Part shown: one piece after another, positions 23,759-36,066 of the stretch
Layout of the letters: every line of letters begins with the position of its first letter
Numbering within the stretch: the first letter of the stretch is position 1
Assembly (NCBI RefSeq): GCF_002575655.3
Contig: NC_053037.3
Coordinates: 248,219,135 to 248,283,134, forward strand
Length of the DNA stretch: 64,000 nucleotides
From: Aegilops tauschii subsp. strangulata
Taxonomy: Eukaryota; Streptophyta; Magnoliopsida; Poales; Poaceae
Reading direction: 5' to 3'
Notes under the pieces: model-generated
Database searches by the model: none
What the model was told of the DNA's origin: nothing
The model's input: only the letters and a program-made list of their open reading frames with translations
Program-made: the position numbers and the translations under genes

Positions 23759-24570
23759 GGGGAAGATCATATGTTCAGATCCTTTATGCATATTAATACC
23801 TCTCTGATTATGAACATGAATATGATTTGTGAGTAGTTACGTTTGTTCCTGAGGACATGGGAGAAGTCTTGCTATAAGTAGTCATGTGAATTTGGTATTC
23901 GTTCAATATTTTGATGAGATGTATGTTGTCTCTCCTCTAGTGGTGTTATGTGAACGTCGACTACATGACACTTCACCATTATTTGGGCCTAGATGAAGGC
24001 ATTGGTAAGTAATAAGTAGATGATGGGTTACTAGAGTGTCAGAAGCTTAAACCCTAGTTTATGTGTTGCTTCGTAAGGGGCTGATTTGGATCCATATGGT
24101 TCGTGCTATGGTTAGGTTTACCTTAATACTCCTTTTGTAGTTGCGGATGCTTGCGATAGGGGTTAATCATAAGTGGGATGCTTGTCCAAGGAAGGGCAGC
24201 ACCCAATCACCGCTCCACCCACATATCAAATTATCAAAGTAACGAACGCGAATCATATGAGCGTGATGAAAACTAGCTTGACGATAATTCCCATGTGTCC
24301 TCGGGAGCGTTTTCCTTCATATAAGAGTTTGTCCAGGCTTGTCCTTTGCTACAAAAAGGATTGGGCCATCTTGCTGCACCTTATTTACTTTTATTACTTG
24401 TTACCCATTACAAATTACCTTATCACAAAACTATTTGTTACCGATAATTTCAGTGCTTGCAGGAATACCTTACGGAAAACTGCTTGTCATTTCCTTCTCC
24501 TCCTCGTTGGGTTCGACACTCTTACTTATCGAAAGGACTATGATAGATCCCCTACACTTGTGGTTCATCA
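23748..24570 (+). repeat. F1 5' LTR, first ~680 bp missing
   Basis: It aligns with 33604-34427 of the 3' LTR from the shared TGGTTTATTTG onward. It ends TTCATCA at 24570. Confidence 0.9.
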
Positions 24571-24581
24571 AGACTTTTTTC

Positions 24582-24600
24582 TGGCGCCGTTGCCGGGGAG
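24582..24600 (+). other. F1 primer binding site
   Basis: TGGCGCCGTTGCCGGGGAG lies 11 nt after the LTR. It is the Athila/tRNA-Asp-like primer site. Confidence 0.88.
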
Positions 24601-24676
24601 TGAAGCGCCTTTGGTAAGTGGAATTTGGTAAGGAAAAATTTATATAGTGTGCTGAAATTTACTGTCACTTGTTACT

Positions 24677-26134
24677 ATGGAAAGTAATCCTTTGAGGGGC
24701 TTGTTCGGGATATCTTCACCCCGACCAGTAGAGCAAAGAGTTGCTCCTCAACCTACTTAACCTACTGAAAATGTTTACTTTGAAATTCCTTCAGGTATGA
24801 TAGAGAAACTGCTAGCTAATCCTTTTACACGAGATGGAACATTGCATCCCGATTTGCACCTAATCTATGTGGATAAAGTTTGTGGATTATTTAAGCTTGC
24901 AGGTATGCCCGAGGATGTTACCAAGAAGAAGGTATTCCCTTTATCTTTGAAGGGAAAGGCATTGACATGGTTTAGGCTATGTGATGATATGGGATCATGG
25001 AACTATAACCGATTGAAATTGGAATTTCATCAGAAGTTTTGTCCTATGCATCTTCTTCAACGTGATCGTAATTATATGTATAATTTTTGGCCTCGCGAAG
25101 GAGAAAGCATCGGTCAAGCTTGGGGGAGGCTTAAGTCAATGTTATATTCATGCCCCAATCATGAGCTCTCAAGAGAAATTATTATTCAAATTTTTTATGC
25201 TCGGCTTTCTCTCAGTAATCGCTCCATGCTCGATACTTCTTGTACTGGTTCCTTTATGATGAAGACTATTGAATTCAAATGGGATTTATTGGAAAGAATT
25301 AAATGCAACTCTGAAGATTGGGACCTCGATGAAGGTAAAGAGTCAGGTATAACACCTAAATTTGATTGTGTTAAATCTTTTATGGATGCCGATGTTTTCC
25401 GTGAATTTAGCACTAAATATGGACTTGACTCTGAGATAGTAGCTTCTTTCTGTGAATCCTTTCCTACTCATGTTGATATTCCTAAAGAGAAGTGGTTTAA
25501 ATATAATCCTCCCATTGAAGTAAAAGTAGTTGCACCTATTAAAGTTGAAGAAAAGACTATCACTTATAATGTTGATCCTGTTGTTCCTACTGCTTATATT
25601 GAGAAACCTCCTTTTCATGTTAGAATAAAGGATCATGCTAAAGCTTCAACTGTGGTTCGTAAGAGTAACACTAGAACACCTACACCCCCTGAGCAAATTA
25701 AAGTTGAACCTAGTATTGCTATGGTTAAAGGTCTCTTGGCCGATAATATTGATGGGCATGTTATTTACTTCTGTGATGAAGCTGCTAGAATTGCTAGACC
25801 TGATACTAAAAATAAACATAGACCTGTTGTAGGCATGCCTGTTATTTCTGTTAAAATAGGAGATCATTGTTATCATGGCTTATGTGATATGGGTGCTAGT
25901 GCAAGTGCAATACCTCATTCCTTATACAAAGAAATTATGCATGATATTGCACCTGCTGAGATAGAGGAAATTGATGTTACAATTAAGCTTGCCAATAGAG
26001 ACACTATTTCACCAGTTGGGATTGTTAGAGATGTTGAAGTCTTGTGTGGGAAAGTTAAATATCCTGCTGATTTTCTTGTTCTTGGTTCCCCACAAGATGA
26101 TTTTTTCCCATTATATTTGGTAGACCCTTCTTGA
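24677..26134 (+). pseudogene. F1: gag and protease
   Basis: The family start is the ATG at 24677 (MESNPLRGLFG, matching MENNPLRGLFG in F2). A TAA at codon 28 (24758-24760) splits it, so the open part begins near 24797. The capsid segment contains FPLSLKGKALTWF and WPREGESIGQAWGRLK. After a charged linker comes the protease, with active site CDMGASASAIP (about residues 364-374). The frame ends early at 26134 because a one-base loss near 26108 shifts the LGRPFL-type segment out of register. Gag would form the particle and the protease would process it; neither can be made whole. Confidence 0.87.
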
Positions 26135-27435
26135 ATACTGTTAATGCTAGGATAGACTGCAAAAAGGATGTTGTTACTATTGGTTTGGGGGATATGTCTC
26201 ATGAGTTTAATTTTGCTAAATTTCGTAGGCAACCCCTTGATAAAGATTTGCCTAGTAAAGATGAAATTATTGGTCTTGCTTCTATTGCCGTGCCTCCTAA
26301 TGCTTCTTTAGAACAATATTTGCTAGACCATGAAAATGATATGTTTTTGAATGAAAGAAGGGAAATAGATGAAGAATTCTTTAAACAGGGACCTATTTTG
26401 AAACACAACTTGCCTGTTGAAATCCTAGGGGATCCTCCTCCACCCAAGGGTGATCCTGTGTTTGAGCTTAAACCATTACCTGATATTCTTAAATATGCTT
26501 ATCTTGATGAGAAAAAGATATATCCTGTTATTATTAGTGCTAACCTTTCAGAGCATGAAGAAAAGAGATTATTGAAAACTCTGAAGAAGCACCGTGCTGC
26601 TATTGGATATACTCTTGATGATCTTAAGGGCATTAGTCCCACTCTATGCCAACACAAAATAAAATTGGAGAAAGACGCTAAACCGGTTGTTGATCACCAA
26701 CGACGGTTAAATCCTAAGATGAAAGAAGTGGTAAGAAACGAAATACTAAACCTTCTGGAGGCAGGTATAATTTATCCCGTTGCTGATAGTCAGTGGGTAA
26801 GTCCTGTCCATTATGTCCCTAATAAGGGAGGTATTACGGTTGTTCCTAATGATAAAGATGAATTGATCCCACAAAGAATCGTTACAGGTTATAGAATGGC
26901 AATTGATTTCCGCAAACTAAATAAAGCTACTAAAAAGGATCATTACCCTTTACCTTTTATTGATCAAATGCTAGAAAGATTATCCAAACATACACATTTT
27001 TGCTTTCTAGATGGTTATTCAAATATACGTGTCAAAAGAGGATCAAGAAAAGAACACTTTTACTTGCCCTTTCGGTACCTTTGCTTATAGACGTATGCCT
27101 TTTGGTTTATGCAATGCACCTGCTACCTTTCAAAGATGCATGATGGCTATATTCTCTGATTTTTGTGAAAAGATTGTTGAGGTTTTCATGGATGATTTCT
27201 CCGTATATGGAACTTCTTTTGATGATTGCTTGAGCAACCTTGATCGAGTTTTGCAGAGATGTGAAGAAACTAATCTTGTCTTGAATTGGGAGAAGTGCCA
27301 CTTTATGGTTAATGAAGGTATTGTCTTGGGGCATAAAATTTCTGAAAGAGGTATTGAAGTTGATAAAGCTAAAGTTGATGCTATTGAAAAGATGCCGTGT
27401 CCTAAGGACATTAAAGGTATAAGAAGTTACCTTGG
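26131..27435 (+). pseudogene. F1: reverse transcriptase, frameshifted and split
   Basis: The first frame (26131-27090) has the linker, then RT motifs NEILNLLEAGIIYPV, PQRIVTGYRMAIDFRKLN and KDHYPLPFIDQML. The register changes near 27010-27060, where several bases are missing relative to F2. The second frame (from 27011) has FTCPFGTFAYRRMPFGLCN, the catalytic VFMDDFSVYG (FMDD box) and the thumb NLVLNWEKCHFMV. The coding sequence is then interrupted at 27435 within IRSYLG by solo LTR N and resumes at 28602. RT would have copied F1 RNA. Confidence 0.88.
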
Positions 27436-28601
27436 TGTCGGTGGAAACGACACCTATGGGATCACTGGGATCCCTTCTACGGTTTGCGGGCGCGGGGTTG
27501 TGCAAAGAGCGGGTCTGGCGGTCAGCACAAGGATCGTTTACCCAGGTTCGGGCCACGAAGATGCGTAATACCCTAGTCCTGCTTTGGTGTATGTATTTGA
27601 GTGTTCTTAAGCTCTTGAGCTAGCTACGGTGCGTGTGTTGCCCAAAAGATCTGAATCCTTCTCCTGGACGCCTCGGGCCTCCTTTTATAGACAAAAGGGG
27701 TCGCCACAGTGCCACACAGGAGGTGGAAAGGTGTACAGTGGATGAGTCTATCCTCTGGCACCGTTGGACAAACACATTTAATGCGCTGCCGACGTGCCCC
27801 TCTTGCTTTATCAGGGACGGCAATGAAGCTCGTCCCAGCTGTCACCGCCTCGCCTGGCTCCGACGCGCGTCTGAGCTAATGAGGCATTGTAGCACCATGT
27901 TGTCTGGCTGCTGGGCTGGCGTGGTGGTGGAGTCTTCACGAAGATCTTCATGCCACCACGCAGGTGCTAGCTGAGTCGGTGTAGAGGCCGCATGCTGCCA
28001 CGCAGGTGCCCGCCCAGCTGGTTGAGCTAGCAGCTGCATGGGAGCGGCGGTGTAGTCTTGGCAGACACGGGCCTGGTTGTGGCCTCGCAGGCGTCTTCGG
28101 CAAGGGCCTTGCCGGGGCCCCAGCAAGGGTCTTGCCGTGGCATCACGGTCGCCCCCGGCAAGGATCTTGCCGAGGGTCTCGTGGATTTCCTCGGCTAGGA
28201 TCCCGCCGAGGATCGTCGTCTTCTGGTCCTCATCTGATCTTGTATGTTTAGGATCTTCACAAAGATCTGCATGCCACCACGGAGGTGCCTCCCAAGCCTT
28301 GGTTTCAATATGGTTGATGACGTTGGAACCCCTGGGCTCAAGGGTGGCGCGCTCCGCTGGCATCGGGCAAGTTGCCTCGGCAAGGCTCTTGCCGGGGCCG
28401 CAGAGGCCGTCCCGGCAAGGGTCTTGCCGGGGGAGTCCACCTCACCCTCTTGCTCTTTGCATCTCTGGTCTTGGCGTTGCTTTGATTGCCTCATGCTCCG
28501 GCTTCCCTCTTTTGTCCTGCTCGGTGTGGCCGCGGGGGCGGCTCTGACTGCCCGTGCACAAGTAAAGGGGTCAAAAGAACCCCTACTTTTGCACACCGAC
28601 A
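27436..28601 (-). repeat. N: solo LTR inside F1 pol
   Basis: The 1,166-bp unit has ends TGTCGGTG and CACCGACA and is flanked by a perfect duplication CTTGG (27431-27435 and 28602-28606). Removing it rejoins the F1 frame within LGHAGF. A minus-strand TATA (CTATAAAAGG, 27681-27690) gives the orientation. Its upstream region holds at least five imperfect palindromes of the form GGCAAGG..CTTGCC. Frames in the LTR are GC artefacts. The parent family is not identified. Confidence 0.9.
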
Positions 28602-29324
28602 CTTGGTCATGCCGGTTTTTATAGGAGGTTCATTAAGGACTTCTCTAAAATTTCTAGGCCTCTGACTAATCTCTTACAAAAGGATGTTCCTTTTGTCTTT
28701 GATGATGATTGTGTAGAAGCATTTGAAATACTTAACAAAGCCGTGATTTCTGCACCTATTGTTCAGCCACCTGATTGGAATTTACCATTTGAAATTATGT
28801 GTGATGCTAGTGATTATGCTGTAGGTACAGTTCTAGGACAAAGAGTTGATAAGAAATTAAATGTTATTCAATATGCCAGTAAAACTCTAGACAGTACCCA
28901 GAGAAATTATGCTACTACTGAAAAGGAATTTTTAGCAGTTGTATTTGCTTGTGATAAGTTCAGACCTTATATTGTTGATTCTAAAGTAACTGTTCACACT
29001 GATCATGCTGCTATTAAATATCTTATGGAAAAGAAGGATGCTAAACCTAGACTTATTAGATGGGTTCTCCTAATACAAGAATTTGATTTGCATATTATTG
29101 ATAGGAAGGGAGCTGAGAACCCCGTTGCAGACAATTTGTCTAGGTTAGAGAATGTTCTTGATGACCCACTACCTATTGATGATAGCTTCCCTGATGAACA
29201 ATTAGCTGCCATAAATGCTTCTCGTGCTGCCCCATGGTATGCTGATTATGCTAATTACATTGTTGCTAAATTTATACCACCTAGTTTCACATATCAGCAA
29301 AAGAAAAGTTCTTCTATGATTTAA
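28602..29324 (+). pseudogene. F1: RNase H
   Basis: The frame resumes in register with the RT ([20 protein letters not shown]), then the Ty3 RNase H with [32 protein letters not shown] and [11 protein letters not shown], followed by the conserved [16 protein letters not shown]. It ends at 29324 because one A is missing in an A-run near 29305 compared with F2. It would degrade the RNA strand after copying. It is the 3' half of a coding unit split by N. Confidence 0.87.
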
Positions 29325-30571
29325 GACATTACTTCTGGGATGACCCACACCTTTATAAAGAAGGAGTAGATGGTGTTATTAGACGTTGTGTACCTGAGCA
29401 TGACCAGGAACATATCCTACGCAAGTGTCACTCCGAAGCTTATGGAGGACACCACGCTAGAGATAGAACTGCACATAAGGTATTGCAATCCGGTTTTTAT
29501 TGGCCTACTCTCTTCAAAGATGCACGTAAGTTTGTCTTATCTTGTGATGAATGTCAAAGAATTGGTAATATTAGCAGACGTCAAGAAATGCCTATGGACT
29601 ATTCACTTGTTATTGAACCATTTGATGTTTGGTGCTTTGATTATATGGGACCGTTTCCTTCCTCTAATGGGTATACACATATCTTAGTTGCTGTGGATTA
29701 CGTTACTAAGTGGGTAGAAGCTATTCCAACTAGTAGTGCTGATCATAACACCTCTATTAAGATGCTTAAGGAAGTTATTTTTCGGAGGTTTGGAGTCCCT
29801 ATATATTTAATGACTGATGGTGGTTCACATTTTATTCATGGTGCTTTTCGTAAAATGCTTGCTAAGTATGATGTTAATCATAGAATTGCATCTCCATACC
29901 ACCCACAATCTAGTGGTCAAGTAGAACTAAGTAATAGGGAGATTAAATTAATTTTGCAAAAGACTGTTAATAGATCTAGAAAGAATTGGTCCAAGAAACC
30001 TGATGATGCTTTATGGGCCTATAGAACTGCATATAAAAATCCTATGGGTATGTCTCCGTATAAAATGGTTTATGGAAAAGCATGCCACTTACCTCTCGAA
30101 TTAGAACATAAGGCATATTGGGCCATTAAAGAGCTCAATTATGATTTCAAACTTGCCGGTAAGAAGAGACTATTTTACATTAGTTCACTTGATGAATGGA
30201 GAACCCAGGCCTATGAGAATGCCAAATTGTTTAATAAAAAGGTTAAAAGATGGCATGACAAAAGGATACAAAAGCGTGGGTTTAATGTAGGTGACTATGT
30301 GTTGCTATTCAACTCTCGTTTCAGATTTTTTGCAGGAAAACTTCTCTCTAAATGGGAAGGGCCTTACGTTATCGAGGAGGTCTATCGTTCCGGTGCCATA
30401 AAAATCAACAACTTCGAAGGCACAAATCCGAAGGTGGTGAACGATCAAAGAATCAAACATTATATCTCAGGTAATCCTATAAATGTTGAAACTAATGTTA
30501 TTGACACCGTGACCCCGGAGGAGTACATAAGGGACACCTTCCAGAACGTTTCAGACTCCGAAAAGGAATAG
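29310..30571 (+). pseudogene. F1: integrase
   Basis: A shifted register continues the polyprotein. The zinc-binding HHCC region spans [16 protein letters not shown] and CDECQR (29420-29560). Catalytic residues are Asp in WCFDYMGPF, Asp in LMTDGGSHF and Glu in [10 protein letters not shown], so the DDE triad is intact. The C-terminal part has [21 protein letters not shown]. From 29483 to the stop at 30571 it is fully open (362 codons). It would insert cDNA with 5-bp target duplications. Because of the upstream shift it cannot be made as part of Pol. Confidence 0.88.
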
Positions 30572-30897
30572 GTATGTGGTACGGTAAGTAAACCGACTCC
30601 AAAACAGCTCTAATGGCAATATTTCTCCATTTTGGAATATTTAAGAAAATAGGAAAATAAGAAGTAGTCCGGGAAGGACACGAGGCGTCCACGAGGGCGG
30701 AGGGCCACCCTACACCCCTGGGCGCGCCCCTCTGCCTCGTGGGCACCTCGTGTGCTCTCCGGACTCCATTTTCTTGCACGATACTTCTTTTGGTCGGTAA
30801 AAATTCATTATATAATCTCCCGAAGGATTTGACCACCATACCACGCAAATATCCTCTGTTTTTGTTTCGAGCTGTTTCTGCCGCGGATTAGAGCAAG

Positions 30898-31466
30898 ATG
30901 TCTTCTCAAGAGTCAGTCGGGGAAAGTCGGGTGTCTCATCCGACACCGGGTCCAAGAGCAAATAGCGATGGCTATCACTTAGGGCCATCAACGGAGGAAG
31001 AGATGGAGGCCGACTTGAAAAGGATAGATGCCATGGAGGAGGATCAAGAAGCCACTTCCCGTTTCCGAGCCGGATTCACAATGGGGAAACTATAGAGCTC
31101 AGATATTCCAAACTCGGTCATCCCCTCCAATGTTAAATTTCTCTCTTATGAAAATATGAAAAAGACTGTTACTTGTTCTCCCGTAGCTATGCAACATCCA
31201 TGGGTGAAAGAGCTTTAGCCGTCACGGGTAAGCTCCGTAAGGAAATAATGGACCTCAAGCAACAAGTCAATAAGCTCGAGGAAGAGAATCGTATCCTGAG
31301 GGGCATCATTGCCAAGAATATCACATCACCACCTCCGAAGAAGGAGACACAAATACATGGGTATGGGCACTCCCCTTGGCAACTGCCAAGCTTGGGGGAG
31401 TTGCCCCGGTATCGTATGACTATCACACTCCTATCTTTACCGTTTTTCTTAGTTCGATCCTTTTAG
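30898..31466 (+). pseudogene. F1: extra frame downstream of integrase, coiled-coil
   Basis: Two frames in different registers (30898-31095, MSSQESVGESRVSH; and 31173-31466) probably derive from one gene in the position where Athila elements carry a third, env-like frame. The second has a leucine-zipper-like stretch (KQQVNKLEEENRILRGII). No signal peptide or transmembrane segment is apparent, so an envelope role is not supported by sequence. The F2 frame in the same position (44346-44867) has a coiled coil but no obvious primary similarity. Function unknown. Confidence 0.5.
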
Positions 31467-32907
31467 TAATATCTTGATCTAGTAGAATAAAGTTTTAGTA
31501 TGATTTAGTTTTGAGTTTTGCTTTATGCTCCTTCTATGTAATCGAGTCCGTGAGCTATATATAATAAAGATTAGTTTTGAGTCGAGGGCTTGGTTATCTT
31601 GCTATGATCTCGAGGGAATAAAAATAAAAGAAAAGAAAAAGAATAAAAAGAAATAAAGAGATCATATTGATCTTATGGATATTAATGACTTCACATATAA
31701 AGAGTATGATGAATAAAAGTTGTTGAGAGTTGACAAACATAGTTTTGGTCATCGTTGCAATTAATAGGAAGTAATAAAGAAAGAAAGGTTCTCACATATA
31801 AATATACTATCTTGGACATCTTTTATGATGGTGAGCACTCATTAAAATATGACATGCTAAAGAGTTGATGTTGGACAAGGAATACAACTTAATGGGTTAT
31901 GTTTTCTTATATCTGAAATAAAGTATATTGTCATGGATCATCCAGCATGTTGAGCTTGTCTTTCCCCCTCATGCTAGCCAAATTCTTTGCACCAAGCAGA
32001 GATACTACTTGTGCTTCCGAATATCCTTAAACCCAGTTTTGCCATGAGAGTCCACCATATCTACCTATGGATTGAGTAAGATCCTTCAAGTAAGTTGTCA
32101 TTGTTGCATGCAATAAAAATTGCTCTCTAAATATGTATCATTTATTAGTGTGGAGAAAATAAGTTTTATACAATCTTGTGATGTGGAAGAAATAAAAGCG
32201 ACGGACTGCATAATAAAGGTCCATATCATAAGTGGCAATATAAAGTGACGTTCTTTCGCATTAAGATCTTGTGCATCCAACCATAAAAGCACATGACAAC
32301 CTCTGCTTCCCTCTGCGAAGGGCCTATCTTTTGTTCTTGTCTTATACCCTATACAAGAGTCATGGTGATCTTCACCTTTCCTTTTTACACTTTATCCTTT
32401 GGCAAGCACAGTGTGTTGGAAAGATCCTGATATATATACCCAATTGGATGTAAGTTATCATGAACTATTATTGTTGACATTACCCATGAGGTAAAAGGTT
32501 GGGAGGCAACGCTATAAGCCCCTATCTTTCTCTGTGTCCGATTAAAACTCCATAACCATAAGTATTGCGTGAGTGTTAGCAATTGTGAAAGACTAAATGA
32601 TAGTTGAGTATGTGGACTTGCTGAAAAGCTCTTATATTGTCTCTTTCTGATGTTATGATAAATTGCAATTGCTTCAATGACCGAGATGATAGTTTGTTGG
32701 TTGTCAATGAAGTTTCTGATTCATACTTGACATTGTGAATAGATTATTACTTGAGCATAAGAAATCATATGACAATATTTATATATGTTGCTGTAATAAG
32801 AATGATCATGATGCCCTCATGTCTGTATTCTATTTTATCGACACCTCTATCTCTAAACATGTGGACATATTTTTCGTTATCGGTTTCCGCTTGAGGACAA
32901 GCGAGGT
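31467..32907 (+). other. F1 3' non-coding region
   Basis: About 1.4 kb of AT-rich DNA has no convincing frame and includes a purine run (31618-31662). A polypurine-like CCAAGCTTGGGGGAGTTG at 31388-31405 precedes it and duplicates the true tract at 32910. Confidence 0.6.
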
Positions 32908-32908
32908 C

Positions 32909-32923
32909 TAAGCTTGGGGGAGT
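32909..32923 (+). other. F1 polypurine tract
   Basis: TAAGCTTGGGGGAGT directly before the 3' LTR. Confidence 0.8.
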
Positions 32924-34427
32924 TGATACGTCCATTTTGCATCATGCTTTTATATCGATATTTGTTGCGTTATGGGCTGTTATTACACATTATGTCACAA
33001 TACTTATGCCTACTCTCTCTTATTTTACAAGGTTTACATGAAGAGGGAGAATGCCGGCAGCTGAAATTCTGGGCTGGAAAAGGAGCAAATATTAGAGACC
33101 TATTTTGCACAGCTCCAAAAGTCCTGAAACTTAACGGGGGCAGTTTTTGGAATTAATAAAAAATACTGGTGAAAGAATCAACCAGAGGGGGCCACCCACC
33201 ATCCAAGAGGGTGGGGGCGTGCCCTACCCCCTGGGCGCGCCCCCTGGCAGGCCTCCGGTGCCCATCTTCTGCTATATGAAGTCTTTCGCCCTGGAAAAAA
33301 TCATAAGGAAGCTTTTGGGACGAAACACCGCCGCCACGAGGCGGAACCTTGGCGGAACCAATCTAGGGCTCCGACGGAGCTGTTCTGCCGGGGAAACATC
33401 CCTCCGGGAGGTGGAAATCATCACCATCGTCATCACCATCGATCCACTCAGCGGGAGGGGGTCAATCTCCATCAACATCTTCACCAGCACCATCTCCTCT
33501 AAAATCCTAGTTCATCTCTTGTATCCAATCTTTGTCTTAAAACCTTAGATTGATACCTGTGGGTTGCTAGTAGTGTTGATTACTCCTTGTAGTTGATGCT
33601 AGTTGGTTTATTTGATGGAAGATCATATGTTCAGATCCTTTATGCATATTAATACCCCTCTGATTATGAACATGAATATGATTTGTGAGTAGTTACGTTT
33701 GTTCCTGAGGACATGGGAGAAGTCTTGCTATAAGTAGTCATGTGAATTTGGTATTTGTTCGATATTTTGATGAGATGTATGTTGTCTCTCCTTTAGTGGT
33801 GTTATGTGAATGTCGACTACATGACACTTCACCATTATTTGGGCCTAGAGGAAGGCATTGGGAAGTAATAAGTAGATGATGGGTTGCTAGAGTGACAGAA
33901 GCTTAAACCCTAGTTTATGTGTTGCTTCGTAAGGGGCTGATTTGGATCCATATGTTTCATGTTATGCTTAGGTTTACCTTAATACTTCTTTTGTAGTTGT
34001 GGATGCTTGCAATAGGGGTTAATCATAAGTGGGATGCTTGTCCATGGAAGGGCACCACCCAAGCATCGGTCCACCCACATATCAAATTATCAAAGTAACG
34101 AACGCGAATCATATGAGCGTGATGAAAACTAGCTTGACGATAATTCCCATGTGTCCTCGGGAGCGTTTTCCTTCATATAAGAGTTTGTCCAGGCTTGTCC
34201 TTTGCTACAAAAAGGATTGGGCCATCTTGCTGCACCTTATTTACTTTTATTACTTGTTACCCATTACAAATTACCTTATCACAAAACTATCTGTTACCGA
34301 TAATTTCAATGCTTGCAGAGAATACCTTACTGAAAACTGCTTGTCATTTCCTTCTCCTCCTCGTTGGGTTCGACACTCTTACTTATCGAAAGGACTACGA
34401 TAGATCCCCTACACTTGTGGGTCATCA
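32924..34427 (+). repeat. F1 3' LTR (1,504 bp, complete)
   Basis: Ends TGATACGTCC and GGGTCATCA. It includes a GC block with the GGGCGCGCCC palindrome (33231-33243) before a weak TATA-like CTATATGAA near 33272. Confidence 0.93.
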
Positions 34428-34428
34428 G

Positions 34429-34695
34429 CACACGATTTGTATGTCTGGACCGTGTGTGATGTCTATTACTCCCGCTCTACTTCAATCAGTAGATCCAAAT
34501 TTTCAGTAGCCCCGGCATTCTACTCCCGCCTCCATCCCTCGCAATCCCAAAAATATCTGCTCGGCTGGAGTGTTTTTCTATTTGATATCACACGATTATT
34601 ATGTTTTAACCGTGTGTGATGTTCGTTACTCCTGCCTCGCTCTGCTTCAATCCCTTGATCCAAATTTCCGGTAGCCCGCCATTTTACTCCCGCCT
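34429..34695. repeat. Two ~100-bp direct repeats with CACACG / CGTGTGTG arms
   Basis: Unit 1 starts at 34429 and unit 2 near 34590. Each has CACACGATT, a short spacer and ACCGTGTGTGATG (34449-34461 and 34609-34621), then a similar 'acttcaatc..tagatccaaat..tactcccgcct'-like tail. The same ACCGTGTGTGATG recurs on the far side of the B3 gene at 40753-40765. Confidence 0.75.
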
Positions 34696-34699
34696 AGTA

Positions 34700-34938
34700 A
34701 AATTTTAAGTACCCGCGGCATTTCCTCAAACACCACCTTGGACCCCCTCCACACACACACCCCAAATCCTTCGCTCACCCCAAATCCCCCGCTCACACAC
34801 ATACACACCAGCCCTCCCTCGCTCCAAACCTAGATAGGTCGCCGCCACCGCCGCACCGCCTCCATCGTCAACCTCTGCCGGTCTGCCTGTGCAGCTTACC
34901 CACCGATATACGTACCCTCGCTGCCCTGAGTTTCTTAG
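34700..34938 (+). promoter_or_regulatory. Leader/promoter region of the B3 gene
   Basis: A CT- and CA-rich stretch (CACACACAC runs, CCGCCGCC) typical of grass 5' UTRs precedes the ATG. No clear TATA box is seen. The transposon-like CACACG repeats lie immediately upstream and may supply the promoter. Confidence 0.4.
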
Positions 34939-35776
34939 ATGACGCCTGCAAAATGCCCCCTTTCCCAGAGATCCCCATCCCTACCCCCCTCCCCCACTCC
35001 AGAGCGTCGTAGCCTAAGCCCGGCTACGCTTCCCGGGGAGCTCGAGGAGCAAATGGCCCAAAAGAGCTTTATCGCTGCCTCTTCGCCCGACGTCGGTGAG
35101 GTGGCCGCCGAGGAAGCTAACGATGATGACAGGACCTGGATTGGGCCTTTCAATCAGCGTGCTAGAGTATTCTGGCATGTCACGGACGCCGGGTACGACA
35201 TCGAGGTCGTCGACACCAACGGCTTGACGCAAGTTATGTCACAGGTTAAGTTGCCCACCCCCAACCCTTTGGGTTCGACAGATTGATGGCCCTGCTACTG
35301 ATCTCATGCGGCTTGTTATGAACAATTTGCCATCCTTCATCGCCATGGGAGCCCCTTTTGTCATTTCGTAAGGACACGTTCTGTGACGCTGGCCTGGGAT
35401 CCTCTGCTGGCAAGTCAGACCTCATCGATGGCGACCACGAGGAGGAGCCAATCTGTGACAAGTGAGGAAACCCATGATTTGTTTTCTGAACCCCTTTTGT
35501 AGTGAGAACTTGTCCAGTATTTATTGCTATATTAGGTTGTTTGCATTACGCCTTGTTTATTTCTATGGTTTATGGTTGTTCGGTTGTTTGTAGTTAGCAT
35601 ATGTCCAGTTTCAATTGCCATATTTGGTTGTTCGTAGTATGCCTTGTTTATTTCAGCTATTAACAGTGTGATGTTCTATATGTGCTAGTATGAACTGTGC
35701 AGTTCAATTTCATCAATACCAAATTTAACAATTGCTCTATGAATGACTATATTTGGTTGTTGTTAAGCATGTTGTA

Positions 35777-36033
35777 CTCCCTCCGAATCTTTTTAGTTTG
35801 CATATAAGATTTGTCTAAAGTCAAGCCTCGTAAAGTTTGACCAACTTTATAGAACAAAATACCAACATTCACAATATGAAATAAATATCAGTTCATGTGT
35901 CATGACTTCAATTTTCATATTGTATAACTTTAGCATGCTAGATGTTGATATTTTTTCATATAAATAAGGTCAAAGTTTATGAAGTTTAACTTCAGACAAT
36001 TCTTATATGCAGAGTAAAAAGGACCGGAGGGAG
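35777..36033. mobile_element. Stowaway-type MITE (Tc1/Mariner)
   Basis: The 257-bp unit begins CTCCCTCCG and ends CGGAGGGAG. Its terminal inverted repeats are about 45 bp and imperfect (the ends share 'gcatataag' and 'tgtct.aag' in inverted order). It is flanked by TA duplications (35775-35776 and 36034-36035). It has no coding capacity. Confidence 0.93.
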
Positions 36034-36066
36034 TATTGAACACGCCTTTCCATTCGATTTAACAAT

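Larger units (their letters stand above)
23748..34427 (+). mobile_element. F1: Fatima-like (Athila-group) retrotransposon, 5'-truncated
   Basis: The order is truncated 5' LTR (23748-24570), primer site, gag-protease-RT, solo LTR N, RNase H-integrase, extra downstream frames, a long 3' non-coding region, polypurine tract and full 3' LTR (32924-34427). The left end is fused to the gag of A, so no target duplication can be seen; the base run after the 3' LTR is GCACA. The family name is from memory. Confidence 0.88.

Noticed and set aside
27620..28624. Several overlapping frames in solo LTR N
   Set aside because: All lie within an LTR bounded by TSDs, overlap on both strands and follow the GC-rich palindromes.
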